Part shown: positions 1 to 10,870 of the stretch, in pieces | Position numbering within the stretch: the first letter of the stretch is position 1 | Layout of the letters: every line of letters begins with the position of its first letter | From: Comamonas flocculans | GTDB taxonomy: Bacteria; Pseudomonadota; Gammaproteobacteria; Burkholderiales; Burkholderiaceae_C | NCBI RefSeq assembly: GCF_007954405.1 | Contig: NZ_CP042344.1 | Location: 434,001 to 498,000, forward strand | Direction: 5' to 3' | DNA: 64,000 bases | Position numbers and translations under genes: made by a program | The notes under the pieces: model-generated | The model's input: only the letters and a program-made list of their open reading frames with translations | Database searches by the model: none | Told to the model about the DNA's origin: nothing

Positions 1-484
1 CGGCAATCTCGGGCTCGTAGCGATCACCCACGGCCAGCAGCATCTCCTTGGTGAAGTAGAGATCACCGCGCTTTTCGCCGTGGTATTCCAGGATGTGCGT
101 CTCGACGATGGAATCGGTCGGGCAGCTTTCCTCGCAGAAGCCGCAGAAGATGCATTTGGTCAGATCGATGTCGTAGCGCGTGGTGCGGCGCGTGCCGTCC
201 TCGCGCTGGATGGACTCGATGGTGATCGCCAGCGCCGGGCAGATTGCCTCGCAGAGCTTGCAGGCGATGCAGCGCTCTTCGCCATTGTCGTAGCGGCGCA
301 GCGCATGCAGCCCGCGAAAGCGCGGCGACAGCGGCGTGTGCTCTTCGGGGTATTCGAGCGTGACCTTGCGGCGAAAGGCGTAGCGCCCGGTCAAAATCAT
401 GCCCTTGGCGATTTCCCAGAGCATGAAGCTCTTGAGAAAGTCCTTGAGCACGAAGGTCGAGCTTTCTTCAGCAACGGCAGCCAT
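1..484 (-). CDS. nuoI: NADH-quinone oxidoreductase subunit I (3' end outside window)
   Basis: Peripheral-arm subunit of respiratory complex I that carries two [4Fe-4S] clusters passing electrons towards quinone. From the ATG at 484, 161 codons are visible before the window edge, so the C-terminus is missing. Two ferredoxin-type motifs are seen: cysteines at residues 72, 75, 78 and 82 ([12 protein letters not shown]) and at 111, 114, 117 and 121 ([12 protein letters not shown]). The gene lies 14 bp downstream of nuoH on the same strand and continues the nuoA-to-nuoH order. The start is supported by the usual MAAV...FLKSF N-terminus just upstream of the amphipathic segment. Confidence 0.97.
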   Translation of the reverse strand, partial: MAAVAEESSTFVLKDFLKSFMLWEIAKGMILTGRYAFRRKVTLEYPEEHTPLSPRFRGLHALRRYDNGEERCIACKLCEAICPALAITIESIQREDGTRRTTRYDIDLTKCIFCGFCEESCPTDSIVETHILEYHGEKRGDLYFTKEMLLAVGDRYEPEIA

Positions 485-498
485 GAACGGTCCTCCGG

Positions 499-1575
499 TT
501 ATTTCCAGATGTTCAGCGGCGACATCAGCCAGGCGCCGACCACGACCAGCCAGAACAGCGTGACCGGAATGAAGACCTTCCAGCCCAGACGCATGATCTG
601 GTCGTAGCGGTAGCGCGGGAACGTGGCGCGGATCCAGATGAAACATGAAACGACGAACCCGGTCTTGAGCGCCAGCCAGATCCAGCCGGGGATGAAGTCC
701 AGCGCTCCGATGGGCGAAAGCCAGCCACCGAGGAACATGATCACGGCCAGCGTCGACACCAGCCACATGGCCGCGTATTCGGCCAGGAAGAAAATGGCAA
801 AGCCCATGCCGGAATATTCGACCATGTGGCCGGCGACGATCTCGGACTCGCCCTCCGTCATGTCGAAGGGGTGGCGATTGACTTCCGCCACGCAGGAGAC
901 GAGATAGACCAGGAATATCGGCAAGAGCGGCAGCCAGTTCCAGGACAGAAAGCCCAGCCCCACGTCGCTCATGTGGCCACGGCCTTGCATCAGCACGATC
1001 TCGGTCAGGTTCAGGCTGCCCGTGACCATGATGACCACCAGGAAGCAAAAGCCCATGGCGATCTCGTAGCTCACCATCTGCGCCGACGCCCGCAACGCGC
1101 CGAGCATGGCGTACTTGGAGTTCGACGCCCAGCCGGCGACGATGACGCCGTAGACCTCGATCGAGGTGATCGCCAGGATCAGCAGCAGGCCCGCGTCGAT
1201 GTTGGCCACCGCCATGTGGGGCGCAAACGGTATCGCGACCCAGGCGGCCAGCGCCGGCATGATGGCCAGCACCGGGCCGAGCCAGAACAGCCGCTTGCTC
1301 GAGGCCGTCGGCTGGATCAGTTCCTTGGTGAGCAGCTTGATGCCGTCGGCAAACGGCTGCAACAAGCCCCAGGGGCCGACGCGGTTGGGTCCTTGGCGCA
1401 CCTGCATGTAGCCCAGCAGTTTGCGCTCCCAAAGCGTCATGTAGGCCACTGCGACGAGCAGCGGCACGACCACGCAGACGATCTTCACCAGCGCCCATAC
1501 CACGGGCCAGCCAGCGCCCGTCCACCAGGGCGCACTGCTCAGCTGCAGGCCGGAGTTGTAGATGCTGTCGATCAC
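499..1575 (-). CDS. nuoH: NADH-quinone oxidoreductase subunit H
   Basis: Membrane subunit of complex I that forms much of the quinone-binding chamber at the junction with the peripheral arm. 358 residues, the usual length, with about eight hydrophobic segments. The conserved loops [12 protein letters not shown] and [16 protein letters not shown] are present. The start codon is GTG at 1575, and it overlaps the nuoG stop by 4 bp (GTGA), which suggests translational coupling. Confidence 0.97.
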   Translation of the reverse strand: MIDSIYNSGLQLSSAPWWTGAGWPVVWALVKIVCVVVPLLVAVAYMTLWERKLLGYMQVRQGPNRVGPWGLLQPFADGIKLLTKELIQPTASSKRLFWLGPVLAIMPALAAWVAIPFAPHMAVANIDAGLLLILAITSIEVYGVIVAGWASNSKYAMLGALRASAQMVSYEIAMGFCFLVVIMVTGSLNLTEIVLMQGRGHMSDVGLGFLSWNWLPLLPIFLVYLVSCVAEVNRHPFDMTEGESEIVAGHMVEYSGMGFAIFFLAEYAAMWLVSTLAVIMFLGGWLSPIGALDFIPGWIWLALKTGFVVSCFIWIRATFPRYRYDQIMRLGWKVFIPVTLFWLVVVGAWLMSPLNIWK

Positions 1576-3710
1576 GACGCACCCCCTTCACGCGCAGCGT
1601 GCGCATCGGCCGTCATCTGCAATGGACGCGATCGCCGCACCAGCCCGTCGAGCTGGTAGATGCTCGCGGATACCGGCTCGGCGACGGCGCCGCTGTCGGC
1701 CACCAGCGGCGCATCGGTGGTGTTGTCCAGCGCCTCGGCGGGCACGAAAGCCAGCTCCCCGGCGGCGGTGCCGGTGATCGCGGAGAGCACGTCCTGCGAG
1801 GCTTCCCACTGCATGCCCTCGATCTCCAGCAGGGTGCCGAGCACGCGCAGCACCTTCCATCCGGGGCGGCTGTCGCCCAGCGCCTTGGCTGCGGCGTGAA
1901 AACTCTGGATGCGGCCTTCGGCATTGACGAAAGTCCCCGATGTTTCAGTGAACGGCGCGATCGGCAGCAACACGTCGCTGAAGGCCATGTTGGCCTTGAA
2001 CGGGCTCAGGGTCACGACCATCCCGGCCTGGCCCAGCGCCTGCGCCGCGGCGGGGCCGGCGGCCGAATCAAATTCGGGCTCGGTGTTGAAAAGGAGTGCC
2101 GCCTTGAGCGCGCCTGAGAGCATCTGGCCGGCGTTCAGCCCGCCCTCGCCCGGCTCCGCCTTGACCCACTGCGCGCCTACGGTGTTGGCCGCTTCGCTCA
2201 GGTAGCCGACGCTGGCGCCGGTCTGGGCGCCTATCCACTGCGCCAGCGCCAGCAGGCTCGATGCCCTGGCGTGGTGCGCTGCGGCATTGCCCAGCAAGAT
2301 GGCCTTGCGCTCGCCGCTCAGCAGCGCTGCGGCAATCGCCTTGGCCTCGGCACCGGGCTCGCCCGTGGCGGCCGGCGCGGCCACGCCTTTTTGCGCCGCC
2401 ACGGCCGCGGCCACCTCGGCCAGCGCCGCCACCCAGCCAGAGGCCGGCGCCAGCAGCACCTGGCCCATGGCCATGGCCCAGTCGTAGTCCACTGCATTGA
2501 TGGCGTTGACGCTGCAGCCGCCCTTGCGCACCGCCTGGCGTATGCGCTGGGCAAACAGCGGATGGTCCTTGCGCAGGTTGGAGCCCACGACCAGAGCCGA
2601 CTGCAGCGTGCTGAGCGAGGCGATGGAAGTGCCCAGCCAGCGCACGCCGTGCCTGGTCGGGAACTCGGCCGCGCGGAGGCGGTGGTCGATGTTCTGGCTG
2701 CCCAGGCCGTTGAGCAACTGCCTGGCCAGGTACAACTCTTCGAGCGTGCTGTGCGGGCTGACGAGTGCGCCCACGCTGTTCGCGCCATGCTCGGCGATGA
2801 TGTCGCGCAGGCCGTTGCCGACGTATTCCAGCGCGGTCTGCCAGTCCACTTCCTGCCACTGCCCACCCTGCTTGATCATCGGCCGGGTCAGGCGCTCGTC
2901 GCAGTTCAGCGCCTCATAGGAAAAACGGTCGCGGTCGGCGATCCAGCATTCGTTGACGTCCTCGTTCTCATACGGGACGACGCGCAGCACCTTGTGGTTC
3001 TTGACCTGGACGATGAGATTGGCGCCCGTCGAGTCGTGCGGCGAGACCGAGCGGCGGCGCGAGAGCTCCCAGGTGCGGGCACTGAAGCGAAACGGCTTGC
3101 TGGTGATGGCGCCCACCGGGCAGATGTCGATCATGTTGCCCGAGAGCTCGGAATCGACGGTATCGCCCTTGATGGTGGTGATCTCCGCGAACTCGCCGCG
3201 GTTGACCATGCCGAGTTCCATGATGCCGCCGATCTCTTCGCCGAAGCGGATGCAGCGCGTGCAGTGGATGCAGCGCGTCATCTCCTGCAGCGACAGCAGC
3301 GGACCGACCTCCTTCGGGAGGACCACGCGTTTTTCCTCGGTGAAGCGCGAAGCCGACATGCCATAGCCAAGCGCCAGGTCCTGCAATTGGCATTCGCCGC
3401 CCTGGTCGCACACCGGACAGTCCAGCGGGTGGTTGATGAGCAGAAACTCCATCACCGACTTCTGTGCATTGACCGCCTTGTCGGTACGCGTGCGCACCAC
3501 CATGCCGTTGGTCACCGGCGTGGCGCAGGCCGGAACCGGCTTGGGCGCCTTCTCGACATCGACCAGGCACATGCGGCAATTGGCCGCGATGGAGAGCTTC
3601 TTGTGCCAGCAAAAGTGCGGGATGTAGGTGCCGGAGATCTCGGCCGCATGCATGACCATGCTGCCCTCGGGCACCTCGACCTTCTTGCCGTTCAGTTCGA
3701 TTTCAACCAT
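1572..3710 (-). CDS. nuoG: NADH-quinone oxidoreductase subunit G
   Basis: Large iron-sulfur subunit of the complex I electron-input module, 712 residues from the ATG at 3710. The N-terminal [2Fe-2S] domain has cysteines at 34, 45, 48 and 62. It is followed by the His/Cys cluster region ([17 protein letters not shown]) and a [4Fe-4S] region ([16 protein letters not shown]), then a molybdopterin-oxidoreductase-like domain that binds no cofactor in this family. The reading frame stays open upstream of 3710, but homologues begin at [13 protein letters not shown]. Nearest neighbours are nuoF (14 bp) and nuoH (4-bp overlap). Confidence 0.96.
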   Translation of the reverse strand: MVEIELNGKKVEVPEGSMVMHAAEISGTYIPHFCWHKKLSIAANCRMCLVDVEKAPKPVPACATPVTNGMVVRTRTDKAVNAQKSVMEFLLINHPLDCPVCDQGGECQLQDLALGYGMSASRFTEEKRVVLPKEVGPLLSLQEMTRCIHCTRCIRFGEEIGGIMELGMVNRGEFAEITTIKGDTVDSELSGNMIDICPVGAITSKPFRFSARTWELSRRRSVSPHDSTGANLIVQVKNHKVLRVVPYENEDVNECWIADRDRFSYEALNCDERLTRPMIKQGGQWQEVDWQTALEYVGNGLRDIIAEHGANSVGALVSPHSTLEELYLARQLLNGLGSQNIDHRLRAAEFPTRHGVRWLGTSIASLSTLQSALVVGSNLRKDHPLFAQRIRQAVRKGGCSVNAINAVDYDWAMAMGQVLLAPASGWVAALAEVAAAVAAQKGVAAPAATGEPGAEAKAIAAALLSGERKAILLGNAAAHHARASSLLALAQWIGAQTGASVGYLSEAANTVGAQWVKAEPGEGGLNAGQMLSGALKAALLFNTEPEFDSAAGPAAAQALGQAGMVVTLSPFKANMAFSDVLLPIAPFTETSGTFVNAEGRIQSFHAAAKALGDSRPGWKVLRVLGTLLEIEGMQWEASQDVLSAITGTAAGELAFVPAEALDNTTDAPLVADSGAVAEPVSASIYQLDGLVRRSRPLQMTADAHAAREGGAS

Positions 3711-3724
3711 AACTCTTCCCGCGA

Positions 3725-5067
<1,343 letters not shown>

Positions 5068-5071
<4 letters not shown>

Positions 5072-5559
5072 GCCTTGTCCTCCGCGGTGCGCAGGCCGTC
5101 GATCAGCGCATCGAGCTTGCCGTTGTCCATGAAGCTGCACATGCTGCGGTCGTTGACCAGCATCACCGGCGCATCGCCGCAGGCGCCCAGGCATTCGCAT
5201 TCCTGCAGCGTGAACATGCCGTCGGCGCTGGTGTCGCCCATCTTCACACCCAGCTTGCTCTCCAGGTGCTCCATCGCCTGCTGGCTGCCGCGCAGCTGGC
5301 AGGGCAGGTTGGTGCAGACTGCCAGCTTGAAGCGTCCGACGGGCTTCTGGTTGTACATGTTGTAGAAGGTGGTGACCTCGTGCACCGCGATCGGCGGCAG
5401 GTCGAGATAGGCGGCCACCGCCACTTCGCTTTCCTGGCTGATCCAGCCCTGTTCCTGCTGGATGATGGCAAGGCAGGCCATCACCGCAGAGCGCTTCTGC
5501 TCGGCCGGGTACTTGGCCACTTCGCGGGCAAAGCGCTCACGGGTTGCTTCGCTGATCAT
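5068..5559 (-). CDS. nuoE: NADH-quinone oxidoreductase subunit E
   Basis: Thioredoxin-fold [2Fe-2S] subunit of the NADH dehydrogenase module. 163 residues from the ATG at 5559. The cluster ligands are C82 and C87 (CTNLPC) and C123 and C127 ([11 protein letters not shown]). The gene overlaps nuoD upstream and nuoF downstream by 4 bp each, so nuoD-E-F look translationally coupled. Confidence 0.97.
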
Positions 5560-6809
5560 CGATCTATCTCTCCGAACACGATGTCCATCGTGCCTATGAT
5601 GGCCACGGCATCGGCAATCATGTGGCCGCGCACCAGCTCGTCGTAGGCGGCCAGGTGGGCAAAGCCCGCCGCGCGGATCTTCAGGCGGTAGGGCTTGTTC
5701 GCGCCGTCGCTCACCAGGTAGATGCCGAACTCGCCCTTGGGGTGTTCGGTGCCCACGTAGGTCTCGCCGACGGGCAGGCGAAAGCCCTCGGTGAAGAACT
5801 TGAAATGGTGAATCAAGTCCTCCATGCCGGTCTTCATCTTGACGCGCGGCGGCGGAGCGATCTTGTAGTTGTCCACGATCACCGGGCCGGGATTGGCGCG
5901 CAGCCAGTCCACGCACTGCTTGATGATGCGGTTGGACTGGCGCATTTCCTCGACGCGCACCAGGTAGCGGTCATAGCAGTCGCCCGTCTTGCCCACGGGG
6001 ATGTCGAAATCCATCTGGTCGTAGACCTCGTAGGGCTGCTTCTTGCGCAAGTCCCAGGCAATGCCGGAGCCACGCAGCATCGGCCCCGTGAGGCCGAGGT
6101 TGAGCGCGCGCTCGGGCGTGACCACGCCTATGCCCACGGTGCGCTGCTTCCAGATGCGGTTGTCGGTCAGCAGCACCTCGTAGTCGTCCACGCAGGCCGG
6201 GAAGCGCTGGGTGAAGTCGTCGATGAAGTCCAGCAGCGAACCCTGGCGATTGCGGTTGAGCTCCTCGATGGCCTTGGCGCTCTTGACCTTGCTCTGCTTG
6301 TACTGCGGCATGCTGTCGGGCAGGTCGCGGTAGACGCCGCCCGGGCGGAAATAGGCCGCGTGCATGCGCGCACCCGAGGCCGCCTCGTACATGTCGAAGA
6401 GGTCTTCGCGCTCGCGAAAGGTCCACAGCAGCATGGTCGACGCGCCGCAGTCGTGGCCGTGCGAGCCCAGCCACATCAGGTGGTTCATCAGCCGCGTGAT
6501 CTCGGCGAACATCACGCGAATGTATTTGGCGCGGATCGGAATTTCCAGACCCAACAGCTTCTCGATGGCGAGGCAATAGGCGTGCTCGTTGCACATCATC
6601 GAGACGTAGTCCAGCCGGTCCATGTAGGGCAGCGACTGGATGTAGGTCTTGTGCTCGGCGAGCTTTTCGGTGGCGCGATGCAGCAGGCCGATGTGCGGGT
6701 CGGCGCGCTGGATGACTTCGCCGTCGAGCTCCAGCACCAGCCGCAGCACGCCGTGCGCCGCCGGGTGCTGCGGACCGAAGTTCAGGGAATAGTTCTTGAT
6801 TTCAGCCAT
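5556..6809 (-). CDS. nuoD: NADH-quinone oxidoreductase subunit D
   Basis: 49-kDa-type subunit of complex I that forms the quinone site together with NuoB and is related to [NiFe] hydrogenase large subunits. 417 residues starting at [20 protein letters not shown], which contains the signature GPQHPAAHG. The C-terminus ends DIVFGEIDR, as usual in the family. The ATG at 6809 overlaps the last base of the nuoC stop (TAATG). Confidence 0.97.
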   Translation of the reverse strand: MAEIKNYSLNFGPQHPAAHGVLRLVLELDGEVIQRADPHIGLLHRATEKLAEHKTYIQSLPYMDRLDYVSMMCNEHAYCLAIEKLLGLEIPIRAKYIRVMFAEITRLMNHLMWLGSHGHDCGASTMLLWTFREREDLFDMYEAASGARMHAAYFRPGGVYRDLPDSMPQYKQSKVKSAKAIEELNRNRQGSLLDFIDDFTQRFPACVDDYEVLLTDNRIWKQRTVGIGVVTPERALNLGLTGPMLRGSGIAWDLRKKQPYEVYDQMDFDIPVGKTGDCYDRYLVRVEEMRQSNRIIKQCVDWLRANPGPVIVDNYKIAPPPRVKMKTGMEDLIHHFKFFTEGFRLPVGETYVGTEHPKGEFGIYLVSDGANKPYRLKIRAAGFAHLAAYDELVRGHMIADAVAIIGTMDIVFGEIDR

Positions 6810-7450
6810 TAGCGATTGACTCCGCCCAGCCACTGGTCGCCGCGGTCCAGGCCCGCATAGTGTTCTTCACGGATGATGCGCGGCGTCACTTCGCGCGGCT
6901 CTATGGTCACGGGCTCGTAGACCACGCGCCGCTGGGTCTCGTCGTAGCGCATCTCCACTTCGCCCGACAGCGGAAAGTCCTTGCGGAAGGGGTGGCCGAT
7001 GAAGCCGTAGTCGGTAAGGATGCGGCGCAGGTCCTCGTGGCCGTCGAAGACCACGCCGTACAGGTCGAAGGCTTCGCGCTCGAACCAGTTGGCGCCACTC
7101 CAGATCGGGCACAGCGAGGGCACCACGGGAAAGTCGTCATCGGGACAGAACACGCGCACCCGCAGGCGCTGGTTGAGCGCCACCGACAGCAGGTGCACGA
7201 CCACGGCAAAGCGCGGGCCTTCGGCACCCAGGTCGCGCCAGCTGGAATAGTCCACCGCGCACAGGTCGATGAGCTGGTCGAACTTGCACTCGGGCGCATC
7301 GCGCAGCAGCCGCATCGCCGCCAGATAGTCGGGCGCCCCCACCACGGCGGTGACCTCGTCCAGCACCAGCGTCACCTCGCGCGCCTTGGCACCGAGCACC
7401 CGGGCCACGGTATCGCGCAGTTCTTCGGGGCGTATTGCCACATCCGTCAT
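6809..7450 (-). CDS. nuoC: NADH-quinone oxidoreductase subunit C
   Basis: 30-kDa-type subunit of complex I connecting the NADH module to the quinone module. 213 residues from the ATG at 7450 ([16 protein letters not shown]). The family signature is seen around [23 protein letters not shown] (given here only as the core ERE-DLYG-F-H-LRRI), followed by [14 protein letters not shown]. It is a separate gene, not fused to nuoD as in enterobacteria. Confidence 0.96.
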   Translation of the reverse strand: MTDVAIRPEELRDTVARVLGAKAREVTLVLDEVTAVVGAPDYLAAMRLLRDAPECKFDQLIDLCAVDYSSWRDLGAEGPRFAVVVHLLSVALNQRLRVRVFCPDDDFPVVPSLCPIWSGANWFEREAFDLYGVVFDGHEDLRRILTDYGFIGHPFRKDFPLSGEVEMRYDETQRRVVYEPVTIEPREVTPRIIREEHYAGLDRGDQWLGGVNR

Positions 7451-7464
7451 GTCGATGCCCCTTC

Positions 7465-7944
7465 TCAAGCGCGCGCGATGGTTTGCGTGCGGCGGATTTT
7501 CTGCTGCAGCTGGATGATGCCGTAGATCAAGGCTTCGGCCGTCGGCGGGCAGCCGGGCACGTAGACGTCGACCGGCACGATGCGGTCGCAGCCGCGCACC
7601 ACGGAGTAGCTGTAGTGGTAGTAGCCGCCGCCGTTGGCGCACGAGCCCATGGAGATGACCCAGCGCGGCTCGGCCATCTGGTCGTAGACCTTGCGCAGCG
7701 CCGGCGCCATCTTGTTGCACAGCGTGCCGGCGACGATCATCAGGTCGGACTGGCGGGGGCTCGCGCGAAACACCTCGGCGCCGAAGCGCGCCAGGTCGTA
7801 GCGCGCGGCGGCGGCGTGCATCATCTCCACCGCGCAGCAGGCCAGACCGAAGGTCATGGGCCACAGCGAGCCGGTTTTGGCCCAGTTCACCACGGCGTCG
7901 TAGCTCATGGTGACGAAGCCTTCCTTCATCGCGCCTTCAATCAT
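7465..7944 (-). CDS. nuoB: NADH-quinone oxidoreductase subunit B
   Basis: Carries cluster N2, the last [4Fe-4S] centre before quinone. 159 residues. The tandem cysteines C36-C37 ([10 protein letters not shown]), a further cysteine in [10 protein letters not shown] and one in [14 protein letters not shown] are the four expected ligands. It lies 14 bp upstream of nuoC and 24 bp downstream of nuoA. Confidence 0.97.
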   Translation of the reverse strand: MIEGAMKEGFVTMSYDAVVNWAKTGSLWPMTFGLACCAVEMMHAAAARYDLARFGAEVFRASPRQSDLMIVAGTLCNKMAPALRKVYDQMAEPRWVISMGSCANGGGYYHYSYSVVRGCDRIVPVDVYVPGCPPTAEALIYGIIQLQQKIRRTQTIARA

Positions 7945-7968
7945 GACAAAAACCCTTCAGACGGACAC

Positions 7969-8328
7969 TCATTCCCACTCGAGCGCACCCTTTTTCCATT
8001 CGTAGATGAAGCCCACGACGAGGATGCCGAGAAAGATGAACACGGCAATCAGACCCGGCATGCCCACCTCCCGCAGCGCCACGGCCCAGGGGAAGAGAAA
8101 GGCGATTTCGAGGTCGAAGAGAATGAACAAAATGGCAACGAGGTAGTAGCGCACGTCAAACTTCATGCGCGCGTCGTCGAAGGCCTCGAAACCGCATTCG
8201 TAGGGAGAATTCTTCGCCGGATCGGGCCGGTTGGGGCCGAGGATCCAGCCCAGGACGAGCGGCACGACCCCGATCGCCAGACCGACCAGAATGAACAAGA
8301 GTACGGGGAGGTAGGCATCAAGGTTCAT
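7969..8328 (-). CDS. nuoA: NADH-quinone oxidoreductase subunit A
   Basis: Small three-helix membrane subunit of complex I and the first gene of the nuo operon. 119 residues with three hydrophobic segments. The conserved loop [20 protein letters not shown] contains the family's cysteine. It starts 69 bp downstream of tRNA-Leu(GAG) on the same strand, and no clear separate promoter or terminator lies between them, so the tRNA may be on the same primary transcript. Confidence 0.96.
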   Translation of the reverse strand: MNLDAYLPVLLFILVGLAIGVVPLVLGWILGPNRPDPAKNSPYECGFEAFDDARMKFDVRYYLVAILFILFDLEIAFLFPWAVALREVGMPGLIAVFIFLGILVVGFIYEWKKGALEWE

Positions 8329-8397
8329 CGGGTCGATCTGCTTTTCACGAAGGCCGCATGGTCACCCCCTGCAAAGGAAACCATCCGACCTTGAAGG

Positions 8398-8482
8398 TGG
8401 TGCCGTCGGCGAGACTCGAACTCGCACAGCTTTCGCCACTACCCCCTCAAGATAGCGTGTCTACCAATTCCACCACGACGGC
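8398..8482 (-). tRNA. tRNA-Leu (anticodon GAG)
   Basis: 85 nt on the minus strand with an encoded CCA end. The acceptor strand GCCGTCG pairs with CGACGGC, the D-arm region is of leucine type (GGAATTGGTAGACAC), the anticodon loop is TTGAGGG within a CTATC/GGTAG stem (one T-G pair), and there is a long variable arm typical of class II tRNAs. It sits between secG and nuoA. Confidence 0.95.
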
Positions 8483-8531
8483 ATGCTGTAGCTGCCGGGA
8501 CTGCAAGAGGGCCGAACTGCTGTTCGATGTT

Positions 8532-8601
8532 CAAAGCCCCGGACAACGGACGATTCTACCCGGTAAAAACCCTCATACTGGCGTGTCCGGGGGCTTTTTC
8601 A
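8532..8601. repeat. Long inverted repeat between secG and tRNA-Leu
   Basis: AAAGCCCCGGACA near 8532 is complementary to TGTCCGGGGGCTTT near 8583, with a loop of roughly 36-38 nt. A T-run follows on the plus strand, so the shape resembles a terminator for plus-strand transcription although both neighbours are on the minus strand. It may instead structure the secG-to-tRNA spacer RNA. The same spacer should also hold the tRNA promoter, and a TAGAAT box on the minus strand lies inside the loop. Confidence 0.45.
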
Positions 8602-8617
8602 TGCGAGCGCCGGGCGC

Positions 8618-9001
8618 TCATTTGGTCGGGATCTGGCTGCTGTCGCTACCCGGCTTGTCCGCCGGCACATCGGTCGCTGCCGCGCCCGTATCGGGAGCGG
8701 GCGTGGCGGGAGCCACCGCTGCCGGCGTCTCCAGCACGCTGCCCACGCTGTTGTCCGTCGGACGCTGGTTGCCGAAGTAGGCGAGCGTGAGCGTGGCCAC
8801 CAGAAAAATGGTGGCCAGCACCGCCGTGGTATGCGAGAGGAAGTTGGCGCTGCCGCTGGAGCCGAACAGGCTGCCGGCACTGCCGCTGCCAAAGGCCGCG
8901 CCCATGTCGGCGCCCTTGCCGTGCTGCACCAGGATCAGCGCCACCATGGCGATGGCCGTGAGCATTTGAACGGCGAAAACGATGTTGAGCAGGAGATGCA
9001 T
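8618..9001 (-). CDS. secG: Protein translocase subunit SecG
   Basis: Accessory membrane subunit of the SecYEG channel. 127 residues with two transmembrane segments (about residues 5-25 and 55-75) separated by the conserved glycine-rich loop QHGKGADMGAAFGSG. The C-terminal tail (from about 85) is rich in Ala, Pro and Asp and is typical of betaproteobacterial SecG. The gene lies 25 bp downstream of tpiA, a common pairing. Confidence 0.95.
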   Translation of the reverse strand: MHLLLNIVFAVQMLTAIAMVALILVQHGKGADMGAAFGSGSAGSLFGSSGSANFLSHTTAVLATIFLVATLTLAYFGNQRPTDNSVGSVLETPAAVAPATPAPDTGAAATDVPADKPGSDSSQIPTK

Positions 9002-9026
9002 GGGAGTTTGCTCCGGGATTTGTAGC

Positions 9027-9800
9027 TTACTGCGCTTGCACAGCTTGTGCTGCGCTGATGATTTTCAGGAAGTCTTCGGCCTTCAGGGCCGCGCCCCCGA
9101 TCAGGCCGCCGTCGATGTCGCTCTGGGCCAGCAGCTCGCCCGCGTTGCCAGGGTTCATGCTGCCGCCATACAGCACGGGAATCGGCTCGGCCGCCGCCGC
9201 CAGCGCCGCGGCGAGCTGGCCGCGCAGCGCCGCGTGCACCTGCTGGGCCTGTTCGGGCGTGGCGGTGCGGCCCGTGCCTATGGCCCAGACCGGCTCGTAG
9301 GCCGCGACGATGCCCTCTGCGGCGCTGCCCAGCTCGCCGAGCACCGCGCCCAGCTGGCGCTGCACCACGGCCAGCGTCTGCCCCGCTTCGCGCTCGGCCA
9401 GCGACTCGCCCACGCACACCACGGGCGTGATGCCGTGCGCCAGCAGCCGGGCTGCCTTGGCGGCGACGTCGGCGTCGGTCTCGCCGTGGTACTGGCGCCG
9501 CTCGGAATGTCCGACCAGGCAGTAGCGCACGCCGAAGTCGGCCAGCATGGCGGCCGAAACCTCGCCGGTGTAGGCACCCTGCTCGTGGCGCGAGACGTCC
9601 TGCGCGCCGAGCGCCACCGCGCTGCCCTGCAGCAGCTGGCCAACCTGCGCCAGATAGGGCGCGGGCACGGCCACGGCGATCCGGCAGGCCGGCTCCTGCC
9701 CCTGCAGGCCCTGGCGCAGCGCCTGCAGCAGCGCGGCGTTGGCCTGCAGGCTGGCGTTCATCTTCCAGTTGCCGGCAATGAATTTGGGACGTGTGCTCAT
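9027..9800 (-). CDS. tpiA: Triosephosphate isomerase
   Basis: Interconverts dihydroxyacetone phosphate and glyceraldehyde 3-phosphate. 257 residues, a complete TIM barrel. Visible motifs are N-K near the start (GNWKMN), the catalytic-His segment [12 protein letters not shown], the catalytic-Glu segment [18 protein letters not shown] and the phosphate-binding YGGSMNPGN. It starts 4 bp after the end of the oxidoreductase gene upstream and is probably cotranscribed with it. Confidence 0.97.
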   Translation of the reverse strand: MSTRPKFIAGNWKMNASLQANAALLQALRQGLQGQEPACRIAVAVPAPYLAQVGQLLQGSAVALGAQDVSRHEQGAYTGEVSAAMLADFGVRYCLVGHSERRQYHGETDADVAAKAARLLAHGITPVVCVGESLAEREAGQTLAVVQRQLGAVLGELGSAAEGIVAAYEPVWAIGTGRTATPEQAQQVHAALRGQLAAALAAAAEPIPVLYGGSMNPGNAGELLAQSDIDGGLIGGAALKAEDFLKIISAAQAVQAQ

Positions 9801-9804
9801 GCGT

Positions 9805-10791
9805 TCACCAGGTCAGGACGATCTTGCCGATGTGCTGGTTGGACTCCATCAGCAGGTGGGCGTCGGCCGCTTGCGCCGCCGCGAAGGTGGCGTGGACGAC
9901 GGGCTGCACCGCGCCGCTGGCCAGCAGCGGCCAGACGTGCTCGCGCAGCGCCTGGGCGATGGCCCCCTTGAAGGCGACGGGACGCACGCGCAGCGTGGAG
10001 CCGGTGATGAGCAGGCGCTTGCGCAGCACCAGACCGGCATTGAACTCCGCCCGGGTGCCGCCCTGCGCCGCGATGATGACGATGCGCCCGTCCTCGGCCA
10101 TGCACTGCACTTCACGCGCGATGTAGTCGCCCGCGACCATGTCCAGCACCACGTCCACGCCGCGCCCCGCGGTGAGGCGCTGCGCCTCGGCCACGAAGTC
10201 CTGCGTGCGGTAGTTGATCGCGGCGTCGGCCCCCAGGCGCAGGCAGGCGGCGCATTTTTCATCGCTGCCGGCGGTGGCCAGCACCGTGGCGCCAAAGGCC
10301 TTGCCCAGCTGGATGGCAGCCACGCCTATGCCGCTGCTGCCGCCCTGCACCAGCAGGGTTTCGCCGGCCTGCAGCCGGCCGCGGTCGAAGACGTTGCTCC
10401 AGACGGTGAAGTAGTTTTCGGGCAGCGATGCCGCCTGCACGTCGCTCAGGCCGTCCGGCACCGGCAGGCACTGCGCGACGGGCGCGACGCAGTGGTCGGC
10501 ATAGCCGCCACCGGCCAGCAGCGCGCAGACGCGCTGGCCCACCTTCAGGCCGGCGCGCGCCATCGCCGCTTCGTCACCGCGCACGATGACGCCGGCCACT
10601 TCAAGCCCCGGCAGGTCGGAAGCACCCGGCGGCGGCGGATAGTGGCCTTGGCGCTGCAGCACGTCGGGGCGGTTGATGCCGCTGGCGCCCACGCGGATCA
10701 GCAGCTCATCCGCGCCGGGCCGCGGCAGCGGCCGCTCGACTAGGCGCAGGTTCTGCGCCGGACCAAAGCCGGCGATCTCCACGGCGCGCAT
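9805..10791 (-). CDS. NAD(P)H-quinone oxidoreductase, zinc-independent MDR family
   Basis: Medium-chain dehydrogenase/reductase of the quinone oxidoreductase (PIG3-like) group, predicted to reduce quinones with NADPH. About 328 residues from the ATG at 10791 ([10 protein letters not shown]). An in-frame ATG four codons earlier at 10803 is also possible. The catalytic domain has [21 protein letters not shown], and the Rossmann domain has the nucleotide-binding loop [20 protein letters not shown] near residue 150. No zinc-ligand cysteine pattern is seen. It lies upstream of tpiA. Confidence 0.9.
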   Translation of the reverse strand: MRAVEIAGFGPAQNLRLVERPLPRPGADELLIRVGASGINRPDVLQRQGHYPPPPGASDLPGLEVAGVIVRGDEAAMARAGLKVGQRVCALLAGGGYADHCVAPVAQCLPVPDGLSDVQAASLPENYFTVWSNVFDRGRLQAGETLLVQGGSSGIGVAAIQLGKAFGATVLATAGSDEKCAACLRLGADAAINYRTQDFVAEAQRLTAGRGVDVVLDMVAGDYIAREVQCMAEDGRIVIIAAQGGTRAEFNAGLVLRKRLLITGSTLRVRPVAFKGAIAQALREHVWPLLASGAVQPVVHATFAAAQAADAHLLMESNQHIGKIVLTW

Positions 10792-10814
10792 CACATCCTT
10801 CATGAATTTACAAC

Positions 10815-10868
10815 AAAATCAGGTGCAAACGCTTGCGGGGCAATCGCTTGCAGCTATCCTTTTCAAGG
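10815..10868 (+). repeat. Dispersed repeat copy R1 (upstream of qor-like gene)
   Basis: One of seven related elements in the window. Shared features are an AAAT-C-GG/GGCC-like left end, a central CGCTTG...CAAGCG imperfect palindrome and a right end GCAGCTATC. Here the core reads CGCTTGCGGGGCAATCG followed by CTTGCAGCTATCC. It occupies the short spacer between pnp and the oxidoreductase gene. Confidence 0.6.
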
Positions 10869-10870
10869 TA